DNA of 64,000 nucleotides from Charina bottae (GCA_023362775.1 JALMGJ010000005.1:42553463-42617462); one strand, 5' to 3'; shown: positions 43,353 to 55,699, counted from the first letter of the stretch. Numbers and translations are program-made. The notes: a model not told the origin generated them from the letters alone.

Positions 43353-45030
43353 GTTAGAGTTACAGTTGGAGAATTTCCAGCATCCCACTGGATAAAGCCA
43401 GTTTGTTCAAATGTAATTAAAACTATCTGACTGACAAATTGCATTTGTTCCATATTGGGTTAAAGTGATCCCCATTGAGGGAGAATGCAGCAACACCACA
43501 GAAAATAACAATTTTTAATGACAGTGGTACAAATGATGATCTTCAGCTGAAGAAAAGAATGGGGACTTTAAATCTACAAAGAAGTGTTCCTTGAAAAGTT
43601 GTTGTCTAAAATTTTTGTAGCTATTCTCCAACCTGCTGTGCCTATCTTGTTGCCAAAATTCTACTAGGTTTTTTTTGAATGCTACCCACAAATTGAGACA
43701 TTTTCAGCTTGAGAGGAGAGTTTATAAAAAAGAAACAAGTTCAGTCTCTTCATTTTTGTATTGTTCGGTATCTCTATTTCCCTCCCCCATTTTCCAAAAT
43801 ACCTTCCAAGCTGGTAGTGATAATATTCTGTATTCATCTAGAGGAGACTGGCATGTACTTCTGCTCAATGGTGATATCAGGAACTTTGAACTTGAACACA
43901 GTGTGAGAAAGCAGTTAAAATGGAGCCAGAAAACTCTGCACGCAGACTTAATTCTTACCATCCCTTAGGTTCAAACTTTTTTTAAAAAACCAGATTATAA
44001 GAATATTTTCAGTTTGACAAGGTAAGAAGCAGCTTAGCACGTAGGAACACTTTATCGTCTCGAAGTATAACTCCAGAAAAGAGTTCTGCTCAGAACCGCT
44101 GTTCTTTCAGATACATTTTGCCTCCTCTCTGTGGCTTATTGCAGATGACTTGAAGCCCTTTGGTTGGCAAGAGGACAGAGATGTGATTCATGCTATTTTA
44201 TTGTTGGGTGGAGAGTGTGTTATTCATCATGCTTAGTCCCTCATGGCTAGGTTACATTTCACTGCAAGTTACTATTCCTATCACAGCCTCAGCACATATG
44301 CAAGAAAATGGTCAATTGAATTTAGCCGTAGTGGTTATTGCTGGGTAATTTTTTTTATTGCCAATAAAACTGAAAACAGAATTAAAGGAGTCTGTTTGCA
44401 AAGCAGGCAGCATATTCTCCCACAGCAGGATTGTTGACAAACTATTCAAAAGTAATCTTGCAGTGTATCAACTTTTATTCATTTCTTTGTGTCTGTGCAT
44501 TGTTTGGGAAATGGATTGCAGTGTGGGTATTAGGCAGCAAATTCTATTTGGCAATATCCTGTTAAAATCTATGGCAAGAGGACAGAAGTCTGGATACGTT
44601 TGTACATGTATTCCTCTTATCAGTAACTGCTACTTGACAGAGAATGGCATGGTAGGAAACAGGAAGATGCTTAAATGGGCAGAAAACTTCTGTGTCTTCC
44701 AGGTTAGACTTGTACTTCTTCGATATTCATGTCAGCTAATAAGGACCTATGAACCTTCATAATGCAGGAGGTGCTGACACTTAGCAGCCCTTTCACAGTT
44801 AAAGTAGGCTTGTTCCAAAATTACAAGAAGTATTTCTGTCTACATGATCCAGCATTCTGGAATAGAGGCAGATATTTGTATTCATTTGAGTAGGCTGTAG
44901 AATTCACCTGGATAGATCTGAGAAGTCTCATTTTCTCTTGTACCTATCTCTTAGGGAAAGCAGATACCAAATTCTATCATTCTGAGATAAACTGGTACTA
45001 TCTGCTATTACTATATGTTGCTCTTCAGGG

Positions 45031-45035
45031 GATTG

Positions 45036-45070
<35 letters not shown>
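45031..45070 (+). repeat. (GATT)n microsatellite
   Basis: About ten units with one TATT variant. It adjoins the 3' end of an RTE-like fragment on the - strand and may be its tail. Confidence 0.92.
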
Positions 45071-45320
45071 ATGTGTTGTCAAGTTGGTGTCAACTCTTAG
45101 CGTCCACATAGATAGATTTTCTCCATGATAATCTGTCCCTAACCTGGTCCTTCAGGTCTTCCAGTAGTGTACCCATTGCCACTGTAACTGAGTTCATCCA
45201 CCTTACTGCTTGGTGTATTACCACCTTACTCTTCTTCTCTTTCCTTGAACCTTTCCCAGGATCAGAGCCTTCCCCAGAGAGCTAGGTCTTTGCATACTAT
45301 GTTCGAATCAAGGTACTGAT
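45071..45320 (-). mobile_element. RTE-like LINE 3' fragment
   Basis: The + strand shows GTTGTCAAGTTGGTGTCAAC, TCTTAGCGTCCACATAGATA and GGTCCTTCAGGTCTTCCAGT, then CTTTCCTTGAACCTTTCCCAG. I know this combination from an old vertebrate RTE-type LINE read from its 3' end. A shorter related piece (GTGCCATCCAGTTGGTGTTA) lies at 62273-62300. Confidence 0.55.
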
Positions 45321-46101
45321 AGCCTATTATTTGCAGAATAATTTCTTCTGCAGTTTTAGAGGTGGGGTTAATTATATATTTATGTGTCAGTTTTTTGACA
45401 TGTCAGAGCAATATGCAATTAACACAAACAAACAGAAAATACGTTTAAAACTAAGTAAAAGAGCAATTTTAAAAGTGTAATTTAAAACAATTCTCAGCCT
45501 TGCATTGAAAGATTGCAGCATAGGTGCCAAGAAACCGTTGCTAAAAAAGCTCTTTCTCCTGCCAGTGAGATTTTATTTTATCGTGCCTCTGATAAAAGGT
45601 ACATCAGGAGAAGACCTCTGTGAAATTATGTACTTGGAGACCATAAATATAGTTATGGGAATATCTCCACATGCCTTTGAGAGACAATATAAAAATAAGT
45701 TACAAAGTTTCAGTCTTCTACTCTGTCTGTCCTAAATCTTCTTGTTCTGTTTTGTTGGATGCTTCATAGGATTGCAGGCTTTTAATTTGCTAAACCCAAT
45801 TTGGGAATCCCTAGCCTCTTCATTTAGACTTTCAGCTTATTGATGAGGGTGGGGGCCTTTCTAATGCCATGGACCACAAATCAGATTGGGAATAAAAACC
45901 ATAATATGTCCTTCACACATGTATCTAATTGAACCCATTAAAATCATGTGCTCTCTCTGTTTCAGGAGATTTGAGACTTCTGTTATCTTGGAGTTGAGTT
46001 CCCAGTAGAGAACCGGACAGTGTTGGGGTGGGTTGTGTGTTTCAGACAGAATGATATTCAGCAAGTTGATGTTGAATTTCCATTGTGTTTTTGTGATGCA
46101 G

Positions 46102-46218
46102 GTTTTGGAAGTGGTGCGCTCCAACTATGATACACTCACCTTAAAATTACAGGATGGGCTTGACCAATATGAGCGCTACTCAGAACAACACAAAGAAGCC
46201 GCTTTTTTTAAAGAGCTG
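46102..46218 (+). CDS. ARMH3: ARMH3-like coding exon (second from last)
   Basis: Acceptor GTGATGCAG ends at 46101 and donor GTGAGT starts at 46219. The 39 codons read [39 protein letters not shown], in phase 0 at both ends. [20 protein letters not shown] is a segment I recognise as almost unchanged across vertebrate ARMH3 proteins. Predicted all-helical and charged, as expected for an armadillo-like repeat protein. The high conservation contrasts with the saturated repeat content on both sides. The assignment is from memory; a protein search would settle it. Confidence 0.9.
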
Positions 46219-48998
46219 GTGAGTTTTAACTCTCTCATAAAAAGATTATATAATTGGCTCATGATCCAGCTTGCAGTTGCAGCCATAGTGCAACAAAAAC
46301 TGCCTTTATATTCACCAAATATATGGATTATATAGCTGTAGAAGCCTGAGCGTTGATTTCAGTTGGACGGTGGGCAAATATACTTAGATACATGTTTCAG
46401 CTCTGCTTGGTTTGGGATTCCTCAAATTCTTTGTTACGTGTTCCTGAAGAGAGCTGGAAATAGGTCTTTGAGAGCTTTTTTTACATGCTTATGAAGCCTT
46501 TTCTCAAAAGGCAGAGAAATCTCGTGCTCACTGGTTCAGCATTTTACAACAGATCTACTGATGAAGCAGAAATAAAAGTGTCTTCTCACAAAGCAGACCT
46601 TATGCTGTAATTTGAAATGTTCTGTCAGGATATCCTATTCTCACAAGTTGTGCATGCCAAGAGCTGACTGTTGGGCCTGTGCAAGGCAGCCTTGACAAGA
46701 TGCTCTGCACCATGAAAATGAGGCCATTTGCATCACTGAGATGAAGCGGCAACAGACGTTGCCTGGGCCAGGTTCTTTCTGTCCTCTTATACCTTCCTCT
46801 CAAGTCTTCTGGCATTTGCAAAAGCCACTTCAGTCATGAGGGAGTTGCGCTGTTTTGAGAAGCAGCTTCAAGGGGATATGTCACCGAACCTTCATTGATA
46901 GGTGCAGCATATTTTCCTATTCCCCCACTGCTTCAGAATGTTTTCTCCACTCTAATGTATTCCTGTGCTTTATTGGGCATTCTTTGCCAAGTTATCCCCA
47001 TATTTCTCGTTGCAAATATAGAGCAATGGCCGATGGCTACCATTAATGCATTTCATTTTTTAAAGTATAAGTATCATTACACAGAGAGAACCATGTTTGT
47101 TTCCATCTGTGCAGGAGCAGTGTTGTTCTCATATACTGTGTTGGGTGGGGAGGGGGGTACACAGTAAATATGCTGCTTCTGTTCTCTCCTCCTTTTCCTT
47201 GGCCACTGTCACCACTTCTTCTATATCCTTTTATTCACTAGTTGAAGAGTTTTATCTTTCTTTTGATTAAAATGAGGACATCGTTTTTCCTAATTTATGG
47301 AAGTTATGCTTCTTTGAAGAAACTATCCTGATAAATACTAACAGTTTGATTCTGTATCACTGAGAATAATTAGTGTCACTGCCAACAAAATATCTCTCTC
47401 TCTTTCTCAATATGTGGCATGCCCAAATGGTGGCACCAGGAAGCCTTTTTCATTATTTTTCAGTTGGTGGTTAAACAACAACCAGTTTAATTTCTTTTTA
47501 CAGGAATAATCCCTATTTCCCTAGAGAGTAATTTAGTCTCATCCAAGCCAACCCCTTACTGAAAGCTACAACCCCCTGATAGTGCATTTCCTGAGTCCAC
47601 TATCAAAGCAGAAGAGAGGAATCAAGCTGATCTGGTGTAGTGCTATGCTGACAAAATACCTTACTTTTTACCATCACAGTGGTTTTTTTTCTTTTAGGTT
47701 CACCAATACCATGCACCTTCCCTAGGAGATATATTTTCATAAGATTATGTCACGTAGCTTGCTGAGTAAGATCAAAGCATGTGGATTCCTCTTTTACTGT
47801 TTACTTTGTGTACAAAGTGCACATTTTTTTTTGTTTTATTTATTCATTTATTGTGATGGTTTTATTTAAGATAATTTTTATTGTTCTCTTGTAAAGCACT
47901 CTGGGCTCCCCTGGGAGGAAAGCCAATATAGAAACAACATAAATATAAAAAAAGAAAATAACGTGCAGAATGATAGCATAATAGACAAATGCAAAAGCCG
48001 CCGCCTCACCCTTTCTTCCAAAAGGAAGCCTTGAATCTGCTTCATACTGTGGATTCACTGAAATGTGAGTAGCCAGGCAGAGCTTTTGGGAAATGAGCAG
48101 AATCACATGGAGGTAAATTCAGAAAGTAACTGTATACCAAGAGTCTGACCTAGAGCTGGTAAAAGTCCTGCAATCATGGAAATTGCCATATTATTAAGAT
48201 TGAGAATACTGTGGACAGCTCCTACACATACAACTATTTGTGCAAAACTAACTTTTTTAAGAAGGGCAGATCCTGCAACTTGCAAAATTTTAAGGAAGAA
48301 TTTGATCCTATTTTCTAGCTGAATTCTCTCATTTGCTTTTCTGTTTTCTCTTGAAGAGTCTATTAACATCTTGAGTGAGGGACCATTGATAGATATGGTT
48401 TAGGGTTAACTGGCAAAGTGGCTTATTAGATTATTAAAGCTAGTTGGTTGGCATGCACTGCTTGTTCCTGGATCCCTATCAAATAAGAACTTTTTTCAGT
48501 AATTTTCAGTAATTCAGTAATTTTTCAATATTCTTGCCCTGAGATGGCCTTATGGGTCCATATCTATGTCACTATTCAGGAGCAGGCATGTGGAAGTGGT
48601 TGACTGAAGAAAATTTTTAATATTATGGTGAGCTACCTGATGAAAGGAATGCAGATACTTGTCAGTTGTTAAATAAAGTATAGGAAAGTATTGATAAATT
48701 CATTATTACTGATGATATTACTCATGCCTTACTGTCATGTCTAGGTTTGTAGACTAAGCCCTGGCATTGGGTTATGCTTTTTTCATATGTTTTTTTTTGT
48801 GCTGCTAATGCTACAGTATAATCACATAAGCACGTTTTTTTAATCTAGTAGTAATACAAGCTGGATCTAACAAATGACATATGGACTTCCATGCAGAACA
48901 GTTTACTGTATTAAAGGCTGGCCTATTCAAGGCCTCCTTAATGCTGGAGGTACTGGGCTGAATCAGTGATATTATAGTGATTGTTCTGTCTTCTACAG
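46219..48998 (+). other. ARMH3: last intron of ARMH3
   Basis: A 2,780-bp intron from GTGAGT to TTCTACAG, phase 0. I recognise no transposon in it apart from an AT-rich CTTTGTAAAGCACTCTGGGC...TATAGAAACAACATAAATATAA stretch near 47890-47960, which may be a worn L2/CR1 3' end. Confidence 0.8.
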
Positions 48999-49091
48999 GT
49001 TCGGTCCATCAGCATCAATGTACGGCGAAATCTGGCATTCAACACTCTCAGCCAGGAAGCCCTGCTAAAAGAGTTTTCAACAATCTCCTGA
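48999..49091 (+). CDS. ARMH3: ARMH3-like terminal coding exon with stop
   Basis: Acceptor TTCTTCTACAG-type ends at 48998. Thirty codons read [30 protein letters not shown], followed by TGA (49089-49091). It joins the previous exon as ...FFKEL|VRSIS. The ending LLKEFSTIS is the C-terminus I remember for ARMH3, so the native stop is preserved. Together the three exons give the final 95 residues of a protein of roughly 690 residues in mammals. The C-terminal region belongs to DUF1741. Confidence 0.9.
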   Translation, partial: VRSISINVRRNLAFNTLSQEALLKEFSTIS

Positions 49092-50122
49092 AGCTGAGTT
49101 GTCTACTTGCTTCATAACTAGTCCTGGTATTACTGCACCCCCTTCTCCAGAATAGCCCCTGAATGTGGAATGGTCTAAATCTACTGTGTGGTTTTGTTTT
49201 TTGCTTTTGTTTTTTTTCAGGGAAGATCAGGGGAAGACTTGGATTTATCCCATACTCTTGAGCATAGAGAACTAACAATATGTACTACATTGGGAGTGGG
49301 GAAGAAGGGGCAGGGGTTACTTCTTTTCTATTTCTTTGTGACAACTGTTGTGTAGGGATAAGAATTGTTTACTAAGTGAGCAAGATTAGAACAGAACAGT
49401 GTTGCTTAGAGAGTTCATACTTCTGGTTCTCTGAAGACTGCTTAAGCCTGAAGAGAGAAGAGGGCACAGGAACCAAGTTCTTGATAATATGGAATAGTCT
49501 GACTGAACACTTGTTTTATGTAAATTTGTACTTGGATGCTTTGAATCTGCAGTTCATGTATATTGTTAGGCCCATTTTAATTGGTGCTGAAATCAACAGC
49601 TGTGGGCTCTTATCTTCATTCTGCACAAGGCCAGGCCCTCCTATTCTGATGGTGCTTGCCAGAACTGCCCCTCAGGATGTTCTTGGTCCCCAGCCTAAAA
49701 CTCTTTTTGCCTAGAGTTTCTTAGTTGAGAGATTACCTCTATGAGTTTATTCCTACTATTCCACCTTGCCATGTTTTAAAACCTTGGGAATGAAGATATT
49801 AAGATGTATCAGTGATTTTTCTCCCCAAAGGAGCAATAAGGGAAAACATTGTATGGTTTTACTCCTACCATTGTTGTGCATCAAAATAAGCCAGTTCCTC
49901 CTGTTCCCAGAAGGTTGACTGAGCTCCTGCCCTAGAGTCCTTAATTTCTTTCTGGCCTGATAGCCTTGGATTCTCTCTATACTGATAGGGTAATGGAGTG
50001 CTCCCATCAGGCCTGTCCCTGTCCTTTCCATCAAACATAACCTCTGTGAAATTCCACAGTGGTTGAGACTGTTTCAGTCAGTTCACACTTTATGTATTCC
50101 AATAAAGTACTTCATTGGAAAC
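49092..50122 (+). other. ARMH3: 3' UTR of ARMH3
   Basis: The sequence from the stop codon to the first good polyadenylation signal is about 1 kb, free of recognisable transposons, unlike the surrounding DNA. Freedom from insertions supports a transcribed, constrained 3' UTR. The end is placed about 16 bases after AATAAA. Confidence 0.65.
50101..50106 (+). terminator. ARMH3: polyadenylation signal AATAAA
   Basis: AATAAAGTACTTCATTGG, with a T-rich downstream stretch (TTTGTCTACTTTATCAG) after the likely cleavage site near 50120. I saw no other clear AATAAA between the stop codon and here. Confidence 0.65.
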
Positions 50123-50508
50123 TCAGAATTAAAAAAATATAATTTGTCTACTTTATCAGTTCTCACTTATTTTAAGGAAAGATTTATTTGGGAGGGGAAT
50201 CATATTTACACCCATTCTACACTCCTGTTCATCAAATGAAGTAACTAGTGCAAACTAGAGTTGCACAATTATTCAGTCAAATTCTCCTTGTTATTTTGCA
50301 GGATTTATTTTCCAGCTGTTTTTAATTAAAATGATAACTAAGGCACTTAATTGTTTGCATTATATATAAAGAATTTAGAGGACTTGGCTTTGTTGGAAAA
50401 CCAAAAGTTGGCTGTGCTTCTGGCATAGTGCACCATATATAGTGCACTATAGATCTGTTCTTAATCATAACATAAGGTAAAACTAACATAATCATAACAT
50501 AACGTAAG

Positions 50509-50708
50509 ACTGAGAGTTCTAGTCCTGCCATAGGCATGAAAGCTGGCTGGGTGACCTTGGGCCAGTCACTCACTCTCAACCCAACTCACCTCACAGGGTG
50601 GTTGTTGTGGGGAAAATAGGAGGAGGAAGGAGTATTAGGTATGTTCGCCGCCTTGAGTTATTTATAAAAATAATAAAGGTGGGATAAAAATTAAATAAAT
50701 AAATAAAT
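50509..50708 (+). mobile_element. tRNA-derived SINE, type B, 5'-truncated
   Basis: Begins at the B-box region (GACTGAGAGTTCTAGTCCTG) and continues through GGTGACCTTGGGCCAGTCAC and TTCGCCGCCTTGAGTTATTT to (AAAT)n. The A box half is missing. Confidence 0.85.
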
Positions 50709-52859
50709 TTGATACACTATTCTTTTGGGGAATGGGGCTGTATTCCCCAAATTCATCTTCTCTTCCTTCTTCCAAAACCACTGCCACTGGAAACAAAAAT
50801 GATTGGATGAACATACATGAATGTATCTTAATTTGGCCATTTTTATTAACAGAATGATAAGCAAACAGATTTTGATTCAGAAACAAGTGCCATTTTGGGT
50901 AAATCCTTGTTCTTTTGAATAGATAGGAGAAAACCCTTGTGCTCGTCTCCTACACAGTGATGATCTCAGCTATGCCTAGTACTGAATTTTGAGTCCAGAT
51001 GTGCAAAGGACATCTTTTGCTAGAAGAAAGGCTGCAGAGGTTCTGCTGCTGAACAGCACTTTCAAGAGGCTGTCTTTAGAACTCAGTAAAAGGTTGGAGG
51101 GGGTTGCAATGCTCATGGCTTTTGTGCACGCAATGTATTTTTGGTGGTTGGTTTGGAGAATAATATTACTACCACTACTAGTTACATTTCCTTTGTACTA
51201 AAACTGTCATAGCTGGTATATCTGGTATATCATAGCTGATATATGTATACAGATTGCATAATCTTTACCCTGAGACCCTTAGCATCTAATTAAAGCCTGT
51301 AGAGTTGAACATCGGTGTTGGAGAGAAAATGGAGTTGAAAATGTGGCAGTTCCAAACTTACCTCTTAGAATTTTTCATTTAATCCAATATTTCTCTATGA
51401 ATTGCTATTGCATCCATTTTCTCCCAGGTGACTTGGACTGTGCCTCATCTAGCTTGGAATACAAGTGTCAATTTCTTCTGACTTTAACAGGTGATGGAGC
51501 ACCCAACCACTCTTCCCCAGAATAGCCCTGCCTTTTGGAGTAAAAGCAGTTGCAGCAATTATTTATACCCCTCCTCCAAACCCCCGTTTCCCAATTTTCT
51601 GAAAGATTGTAGAAAGCCTTCTGGTAATATGGAAAGAATGAGGCCAACATTTTTCTAAGGGTGAGAATAGGAGCAGGAACTTCTGGGATACAAACTGCTC
51701 TTACTTCCATCTTTAATACCCCCCCCCCGAAAAAAACTTGAAAAATGCCCCATCCGTGCCATATTCTGGCAGAATTAGGGCTGTTTTTTAGGGTCTGGAG
51801 AAGTTAATAAGGGGGAAAGAGTGGTTTGCTTCCAGAGGCTTCCTGCTCTCATTCCCATTCTTAAAACCTCAACACAAAGGCTGAAATCATCTCGAAAAAT
51901 GGGAAATTCAGGCCTTCTTTGGATTCAGTGGTTAAAGATCTTCCACTCCCATTCCATTTTAATTTTTAAAACAAAACAAAATATGCTGCTAAAATTTGGT
52001 CATTTTACTGCAGAAATTTACCTGTGGTTTCTGGCAAACAACTAATAGGGTAGTAGGTCAGCATTTGATTCACAAGCTGAGAGTTGCCCACTCCTTTTAC
52101 ATAGTTTATTCCAAACCAACTGTATTATGCTCTTAGACCATAATAAATAAAAGAGTGCAATCCAAAACACTGGTTATTAAAATAAAATTGTTAAATGTTG
52201 ATGACAAAACTAAAAATGCTCATCATCCCTTGGAATGCATTGCATTAAAATCTGATTTCTGTGTAATAATGATGATCTTATGACTATTAACTGGAACACA
52301 AGAAAAGCTTGGCTAGATGAAAGCAAAGGCATATTTAAATTCCCTATTTGCCAACCACGATGCCTTTGGGTTTATGTGGCTCACTTGAACTACGACGTTA
52401 TTTTAAAATGCTGATGCTATGAGCAGTTGTGGACATGCTCTCTATTTACCTGTCCCTTGGTAAAGTATAACTTTACCAAGACAAGAGGCATATCTGCCCC
52501 AAGTGTGCTCAAGCATGTTTACAGTAATACCCTTCTTTTTATCCATTTGAGCCAAGACCACAACAGTTCTTCAAGCAGTAAATTTGTCCTAAGAGGAATG
52601 GGACAGAGCAGAGAGGGAGAAGTTAAATTGCTACTAACAGAGTCTACTGAAAAAGAACAACCTAATTCCTCTGAATCAGATTTATGCTTACATTTATGCT
52701 AGCATTACTATATATAGTGTCATAATAACATCTCTCAGTTCTGAACTTTAAACCTAGTCCTACTTGAGGCAGCTACAGCTTTTCATCTCTGTTCATGACA
52801 TTGAGTCATCACCTGCCATTGCACTGACTCCTTCTGATAGAGGCTCAGACTCTCTAGGG

Positions 52860-53162
52860 CACAGCTTTCCAAACTGTGTGTCGCGACACAAAAGTGTGTC
52901 GCCACACACAGCGTGGTGTGTCGCCACACCACCCGGAAGCGGCGGGGCGCGCGTGCATGGCGGCCGCACGCCCCCAGCGCCGCCGCACGCCCCCAGCGCC
53001 GCCGCACGCCCCCCGCCGCTGCACGCCCCCCGCGCTGCCGCACGCCCCTGCGCCGCCGCACACACCCTCCGCGCCGCCACCGTGCGCGCGCCCCGCCGCA
53101 CGCCCCCCCACGCCATCGCCGCCACCGGCGTGTCGCCGGCAGCGGCACTTTGGAAAGCCCTG
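52860..53162. mobile_element. hAT element, family F1, with GC minisatellite interior
   Basis: Ends CACAGCTTTCCAAACTGTG and CACTTTGGAAAGCCCTG, with perfect 8-bp duplication CTCTAGGG (52852-52859, 53163-53170). The terminal 60 bases (GCGACACAAAAGTGTGTCGC) match the 32.7 kb copy. The interior is replaced by a GC-rich tandem array. One ACCCGGAAGCGG motif remains near 52930. Confidence 0.93.
52965..53115 (+). repeat. degenerate 19-bp GC minisatellite
   Basis: About eight units of the form CGCACGCCCCCAGCGCCGC with length variation (17-21). They lie wholly within the F1 hAT element. The Ala/Pro/Arg-rich frames through it are artefacts. Confidence 0.85.
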
Positions 53163-53359
53163 CTCTAGGGGGAGAATATGTTTAGTGGTAATGAGAGACT
53201 AAGATGGGATGTGGTTTAGAATTTCCACAGATCTATGTGGAACACCTGAATGAGTCTTACAATTGTTCATTTATAGCTGCCCTCACAATCAGTCTGGTCC
53301 CTCTGAGGTGCTAGAGTGCTAGGTAAATAGAATGATAGATGCCAGGAGACAAATATGTT

Positions 53360-53663
53360 AATTTTGTTGTTTATTCGTTTCCGACTCTTCGTGACTTCAG
53401 GGACCAACCCACGCCAGAGCTTCCTGTCGGCCGTTGCCACCCCCAGCTCCCCCAAGGTCGAGTCTGTCACCTCCAGAATATCATCCATCCTTCTTGCCCT
53501 TGGTCGGCCCCTCTTCCTTTTGCCTTCCACTTTCCCTAGCATCAGCTTCTTCTCCAGGGTATCCTGTCTTCTCATTATGTGGCCAAAGTACTTCAGTTTT
53601 GCCTTTAATATCATTCCCTCAAGTGAGCAGTCTGGCGCTATTTCCTGGAGTATGGACTGGTTT
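53360..53663 (-). mobile_element. Bov-B LINE 3' fragment, different subfamily
   Basis: The - strand frame contains YFGHIMRRQDTLEKKLMLGK, RKRGRPRARRMDDILEVTDS and RKLWRGLVPEVTKSRKRI, the C-terminus of a Bov-B protein. It ends in AGTCACGAAGAGTCGGAAAC. It differs clearly from the 24.5 kb copy (for example GELGVATADRKLW against SKLRETVEDRKAW), so it is another lineage. A (TA)n(TG)n microsatellite follows at its truncated side. Confidence 0.88.
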
Positions 53664-53667
53664 GTTA

Positions 53668-53750
<83 letters not shown>
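53668..53750 (+). repeat. compound microsatellite (TA)n(TG)n
   Basis: About 22 TA units are followed by about 19 TG units, directly at the truncated 5' side of the Bov-B fragment. Confidence 0.95.
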
Positions 53751-53753
<3 letters not shown>

Positions 53754-54258
53754 ATATATATACATATACATATGTCTGTGTGAGGGTGGTGAAAGAAAAG
53801 ACCCAGGCTATTGAAATTGACTAGCTTCCCCAACAAATATGACTGTATTTTAGTATAAGTTTTTGTATTTCAAGTGAAAGATCCTCTTGTCTGTTCCAAC
53901 ATCCTGTATAATGACATTTTTTTCTATACGTTATGGCACTTTTAGATGAGGCAGTATTCCTGAATCTGTGTCAGAATATATTTACATACTTTTTCAGGGA
54001 ATACAGACAATAGAAACATAACACATAGGATGCATTTTAACTTCTATGCCATGTAAGTAGTCAATATATTCTACTGCTCCAGCCTAAACTACCTGTACAG
54101 TATAGCTTCCCTGGATCTATTATTTTAGGATCTTTCAATCTCAGTCCTCTTTTTCTGTAAGTTAAAGGCAAGCTGGGACCAATGCTATGCCAAACTTAAC
54201 CATTTCTCTTCAACACCTTTTTTAAGCTGCAGAAAGCTACTTTGATGTATTAAACCAG

Positions 54259-54259
54259 G

Positions 54260-54324
<65 letters not shown>

Positions 54325-54333
54325 TAGATAGAT

Positions 54334-54392
<59 letters not shown>

Positions 54393-54403
54393 GATAGATA
54401 GAT
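54259..54403 (+). repeat. (GATA)n / (GACA)n tetranucleotide array
   Basis: GATA units with an internal GACA block (54301-54323) and three ATGATAG phase breaks. It spans about 145 bp. Confidence 0.95.
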
Positions 54404-54502
54404 CAGTGCCACATTGGCATGCATGCACACAAATGCACATACACAGGGATCAGCTTCTCCACCTATAGTTCCGCTACTGCAACCTGCTCATTCTATTTGT
54501 TT

Positions 54503-54935
54503 GTTTGTTCATTTAATTTATATAGCGGCCCATCTCACATATGTGACTCTGGGTGGTTTACAAAGTTAAAAACACTGAAACAATACCAAAAATATTCCGA
54601 AATATAACAACAAAAAACATTAAAAACAAATTATTAAAACCAAAAAAACATAATCTGCGGGAGAGCACAATCAATTACTAACTAACAATACAGCCACTTT
54701 GCAGGCTCACACCATCGCTATCAGATCCCCAGGCCAGATGGCAAAGCCAGGTCTTCAGGTCCTTCCAGAAGGCCAATAAGGTTGGGGCCAGTCTGACCTC
54801 AGGGGGAATGATGTTCCAGAGGGCGGTTGCCACGGCAGAAGAGGCTCTCCTCCTGGATCCCGTCAGATGAGATTCCTTCGTGGACTGAACCCGCAACATG
54901 CCCTTTCTGCTGGACCTGATGGGATGGATGGATGT
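54503..54935 (-). mobile_element. L2/CR1-type LINE 3' end
   Basis: The - strand frame reads MLRVQSTKESHLTGSRRRAS, VATALWNIIPPEVRLAPTLL, FWKDLKTWLCHLAWG, close to the copy at 21841-22161. The 3' UTR follows to the left, ending CCCAGAGTCACATATGTGAG-type sequence and TATATAAATTAAATGAA. Confidence 0.85.
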
Positions 54936-55047
54936 GATTAGTGATCATTTTTCTTTTTGCTTGAGAAACCTCATTTTTTAAAATAGACATGTTCAAACTT
55001 GCCTTTAGTCGAATGATGGGTAAAGACGGGAAGTTTGAAGCCTCATA

Positions 55048-55374
55048 AAAAGGTAAAGGTTCCCCCTGCACAGTCGTGTAGTCGTGTCTAGGGGCTGGTG
55101 CTCATCTCCGTTTGTTAGCCGAAGAGCCAGCATTGTCCGAAGACGCTTCCATGGTCATGTGGCCGGCATGATGCACGCAGAATGCTGTTACCTACCCACC
55201 AAAGTGGTACCTATTAATCTACTTGCATTTGCATGCTTTTGAATTGCTAGGTTGGCAAGAGCTGGGGCTAGTGCGGGAGCTCACTCCCTCACGCGGGGCT
55301 AGGGATTCGAACCTCCGAACTTGCGATCTTCCGATCGACAAGCCTGGCGTCTTACCCGCTGAGCCACCACGCCC
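55048..55374 (-). mobile_element. tRNA-derived SINE, type A, full length with target duplication
   Basis: Flanked by CCTCATA on both sides (55041-55047, 55375-55381). The - strand begins GGCGTGGTGGCTCAGCGGGT (A box region). GACGCCAGGCTTGTCGATCG, the B box GGTTCGAATCC, CTTCGGCTAACAAACGGAGA and a tail ending GGAACCTTTACCTTTTT follow. This is the best-preserved type A copy and serves as reference for 8581 and 26881. Confidence 0.92.
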
Positions 55375-55699
55375 CCTCATAGCCTGCCCTAAAGAACTTA
55401 CTTACGGGTTTTCCCCAAATCAGTGAAGAGGAGACCCCTGCAATATCCTTGCATTCTCAACAAAATCTAAACTGGCAGAATGCAACAGCGGAGGTGTAGT
55501 TGTCACTGGTTGTAAAAGCAGTTGCCAATTGTGGAATGCTTGATCTTGAAACAAACTTTTAAACTGCTAAAGCTTGGTTATTCATCTACAGCTCTATAAG
55601 TGAGCAAAATTTGAGGGTTTGAGTTTTAAAATTCAATATTTCAAAAGTTTGAGTTTTGAGATATAAGATCTGGATACTTGCATAAAGCTTGGAGGCTGT

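Larger units (their letters stand above)
5125..46101 (+). other. ARMH3: very large ARMH3 intron (about 41 kb) filled with transposons
   Basis: Bounded by donor GTGAGT at 5125 and acceptor TTTGTGATGCAG ending at 46101. The flanking exons are in compatible phase (0/0). I saw no convincing internal exon. Long stretches without recognisable content are 5125-6460, 6500-7200, 8900-9580, 9780-10325, 10440-12385, 12750-13977, 14218-15230, 15370-16100, 16790-17436, 18080-18640, 22330-22904, 24525-26880, 28430-29150, 32190-32745, 33025-33900, 36610-38044, 40350-41860 and 42170-46101. These are AT-rich, with no sustained frames and no promoter or RNA gene I can support. Confidence 0.8.

Noticed and set aside
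52764..53202. Long Ala/Pro/Arg frames in several registers
   Set aside because: They cross the GC minisatellite of the F1 hAT element and exist on both strands.
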